Assembly: GCA_030015575.1 (NCBI GenBank) | Contig: CM057347.1 | Location: forward strand, 509,023,176 to 509,087,175 | Direction of reading: 5' to 3' | Source of the DNA: Agapanthus africanus | Lineage: Eukaryota > Streptophyta > Magnoliopsida > Asparagales > Amaryllidaceae | DNA: 64,000 bases | Shown here: positions 61,470-64,000 of the stretch, piece by piece | Position numbering within the stretch: the first letter of the stretch is position 1 | How the letters are laid out: every line of letters begins with the position of its first letter | Position numbers and translations under genes: made by a program | The notes under the pieces: generated by a model | Databases searched by the model: none | Told to the model about the DNA's origin: nothing | The model's input: the letters and a program-made list of their open reading frames with translations, nothing else

Positions 61470-63940
61470 ACCTTCTTAGACTACTTCATCTATCATCGTG
61501 CCCATCAAGTTGTTTTGCGGGAAGTACCGGGTATTTTACACGGCACCTACCCCCTTTTCATTAATGTCGCTTTCGCATACTGATGGAGCATTTTCTTCAT
61601 ATACGAAGGAACGAGATATCACGTCATTCCTTCTGCCGAGTCTTCTTCTTCCCTGGAAGAATGAACTTGACTTGGGGGGTTTTCTCATCATCGTATGATT
61701 CGGAGTGGGACATGGATTTCACATCCCTCCCATGGTTTTTTGGTTCAAGTGGGATATTCCACTTGATTGCAGGACCCGCTTGTAGGTTCCTTGATATCCT
61801 TTCTGTTTTTTGAGAAGAAAGGACCATCCCACGTAGAGATTCTTCCGCCAGTGAGAAATACCCCCTATATATATCTCGGGAGGAGTGAGTACCCACATCG
61901 TCGCTATTTTGGCGACAGATTGCTCCAGATGTGCTCATTTTTTGTTGAGCGTTGGCGACAAACGCCACCATGCCTCCACTTTTCATTCATCTTCATCGGA
62001 TGATGAAGGGTCTTGACCCATCAGATCCAATCGAGTCATTTTATCCATGAGCTCTTCGAAGGTCGTCGGCTTGAAGAAGGCCATAAATGTGAACACCTTT
62101 GAATTTGGGTCAAGGGTGGCTATGAATATTCCCATGGCTGCAGCCTCGTCAATGCGTTGCTCGCATTTGGACCAGAGATTTCGTCATCGGGTAATATATT
62201 GAACCCAGGTTTCATCCAGTCCAACTCTTTCGTTGACCAACGCCGCCACGATAGTGTGTTCATTCTCACTAGCGAATCTCTGACAGAAGAGCATATCCAT
62301 CTCGTCGAAGGTCTTCACGAAATCATTTAAGAGTTTCGCATACCATTCGAAGGCGACGCTCGCTAGACTCCTGACGAACTGTCAGACGAGAAGTATATCA
62401 TTCCTTCCAGTGTTGCCGCACATGAATTTAAATCGCGCAATGTGCTGGCGAGAATTCCCAGTTCCTTTGTATATGTGGAACGTTGAAAGTGTGTACTCTG
62501 GCGGGTACTGTATTTGATCGTACCAGGCCGGATATGGTCGACCAGTCTTGATTGACCTATTTGCAGCTTCGCTGACATAGTGAGCTTTAATTTGCTGAGC
62601 GATATATTCATCCAGTTTAGCTTTTGGAATCATTTTCTCTTCGGCTGTTGATGAGACTTGCAGAGGATTTGAAATATCTCCCTTGTCTTTAAGAGTGACT
62701 ACCGGCGGTTCATCTGCCAGTGGTTCCGATTGAACCATCATTCCAGCCATATTCTGGATCAGAAAGGCCATCTGGTTCATTTTAAAGGACATTTCTGCCG
62801 CTTCTTCATCTCTCTTTTTGAGAGCGTGCTTTAAGAAATCAATATCCGACTCCTTCCCTACTCTTTCTTCGGGTGCATCCTCGGGATTTTACTTAGGCAA
62901 TGGATTAGCGAATACTGCCGTCTGTGCAAGAATCTCCTGTAGCTTTTCATATTGCTGTCGATCTTTCATTAAAGACTGGATATGCGGTCCGTGACTAGTA
63001 GAAGCATGATCTTCGTCTTTGGAGCTCACCATGTGGACTGTATGAACTACCATGTCCCTAGACTTGGGGTTTTTGGAGTTTTGGCCTTTAGAGTTTGCAT
63101 CGGACGCTTGAGCCTTGTTAGGCCTCTCTTTTTTGTGAGAAGCCACTTTGGCTTCGAGAGGAACCGTTGTAATAGGAACCACCTTGGGATGAATCCCCTT
63201 GTATTTGAAAGAGGATTTGTCAGAATTTGGCTGACGTTTAGGAGAAGTGCTACAGCGACGACTGAGTCCTTTACCTGCTTCCACACCTTATATATAGATG
63301 AGGAAAGTTCTTTTGGGGAGCGAACTGCTTTCTGCTCGCATCGGATCTCCACAGGATGCGGAGATTTCTTTAATATTGCGGTGGGAGAATTTTGTCTGAC
63401 CCTTCACAACAGTTCGAACATATTCCCGGTTGGAACAACAACATTCACCGCTGGGGTTGAAACATGACCATACGGAGAACTGCCCCCAGCTTGTTTTGTA
63501 TGACGCTGATATCGACGTCGAGCGTTTCTTACGGCCGGAATTTGATTAGCCTCAGAATTTTGCTGAGCCAACCCCCTGTTTTCTTCGAGAGCTTGAGTAT
63601 TCTGTCCATTGCGTCGACCATGGCTTTTAGGAGGTACCAGTTGTTTGGAGATTGATTCCGTCGGCAAAATAGAAACTTGGGAAACCAGCCTGTGGAAGAC
63701 GGACTTCTTCTGGGATTCCTCCTTCGGCGTTGAGGTACCGAGGGTGAGAGGTGGGAGCATAGACACAAAGAGAAGACCATTGATTTCTTGCAGAGCCGGA
63801 TTGCAGAGATTTGAGGCTGCAAGTGGCCCATACTTGACTCCACCAGATGTGACAGAGCCTGAGTTGCTGTGAGTGGAAGCCAATGCCATTCTACATAGAG
63901 ACGAAACACCGAGCTTCAGTATCTTATCACCCAAGGGCAA
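61470..63940 (-). pseudogene. gag of retroelement copy C, broken
   Basis: Starts at ATG 63940 (MPLGDKILKLGVSSLCRMAL), about 60 bases from the window edge, beyond which the PBS and 5' LTR are expected. Frames 63940-63404, 63284-62889 and 62792-62382 overlap in sense but not in phase. The Gag core is YPPEYTLSTFHIYKGTGNSR, HIARFKFMCGNTG and, after an in-frame TGA near 62383, QFVRSLASVAFEWYAKLLND. A further open part (61986-61624) carries SHSESYDDEKTPQVKF. No pol domain follows in the 5 kb to the 3' LTR. I infer a gag-only, non-autonomous element, in this copy no longer translatable. Confidence 0.75.
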
Positions 63941-64000
63941 CTACAAACATATATACCGCGATTATTTGATCATGGAAAAACACGACACATGAAGTGTGGA

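Overview
This is nuclear DNA of a flowering plant. The evidence is multi-exon genes with GT..AG introns, a plant replication-type histone H3 with an octamer-type promoter, telo-boxes, and nested plant LTR retrotransposons. The Ykt6 protein reads most like monocot versions, but that is an impression from memory. About 15 kb belongs to host genes including introns; most of the rest is mobile DNA or its debris.

Layout. Positions 1-11310 are a retroelement nest: a gag fragment and a complete 3.95 kb LTR (copy A, minus strand), a 30-bp tandem array, an LTR-like stretch, then a fourth LTR of the same family (copy D) split by a 2.74 kb solo LTR. 11461-11945 is the 3' end of an unidentified spliced gene. 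13863-22637 (minus) is a complete six-exon YKT6 R-SNARE gene; its large introns hold a 2.0 kb solo LTR, a hAT-type MITE and a larger inverted-repeat element. Head to head with it, 24004-31517 (plus) is a complete four-exon gene for mitochondrial ribosomal protein uL15m, whose 5.4 kb first intron holds a hAT-type MITE and a Mutator-type element. At 32184-35370 lies an internally deleted Ty3/gypsy element, flanked by a GTTTGG duplication, that keeps a spliced antisense extra ORF. 36403-36813 (minus) is an intact intronless histone H3.1 gene. 37.6-40 kb holds a decayed PIF/Harbinger transposon with both of its genes.

Positions 42938-64000 form a second nest. Copy B (plus) has an LTR, a PBS and a broken gag. 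A 4.0 kb solo LTR is inserted in it with duplication ATTGA. Copy C (minus), of the same family, is inserted further along; only its 3' LTR and internal region are inside the window. I could find no reverse transcriptase, integrase or protease in the family. Between gag and the 3' LTR, copy C carries about 5 kb made largely of stacked tandem-repeat families. It looks like a gag-only, non-autonomous family (TR-GAG/LARD-like).

Most striking structure: the 3-4 kb LTRs of copies A-D are built largely from dozens of short perfect or near-perfect palindromes. Their types are CACGTG-bearing arms, AGTGCTAAGCACT, AGAATTAAATTCT and GGAC-N6-GTCC. From unit to unit the arm bases change in matched pairs (AGAATTAAATTCT, AGAACTAAGTTCT, AGAGTTAAACTCT), so symmetry persists while sequence drifts. 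This is the best candidate here for something not yet described. All coordinates and alignments were made by eye.
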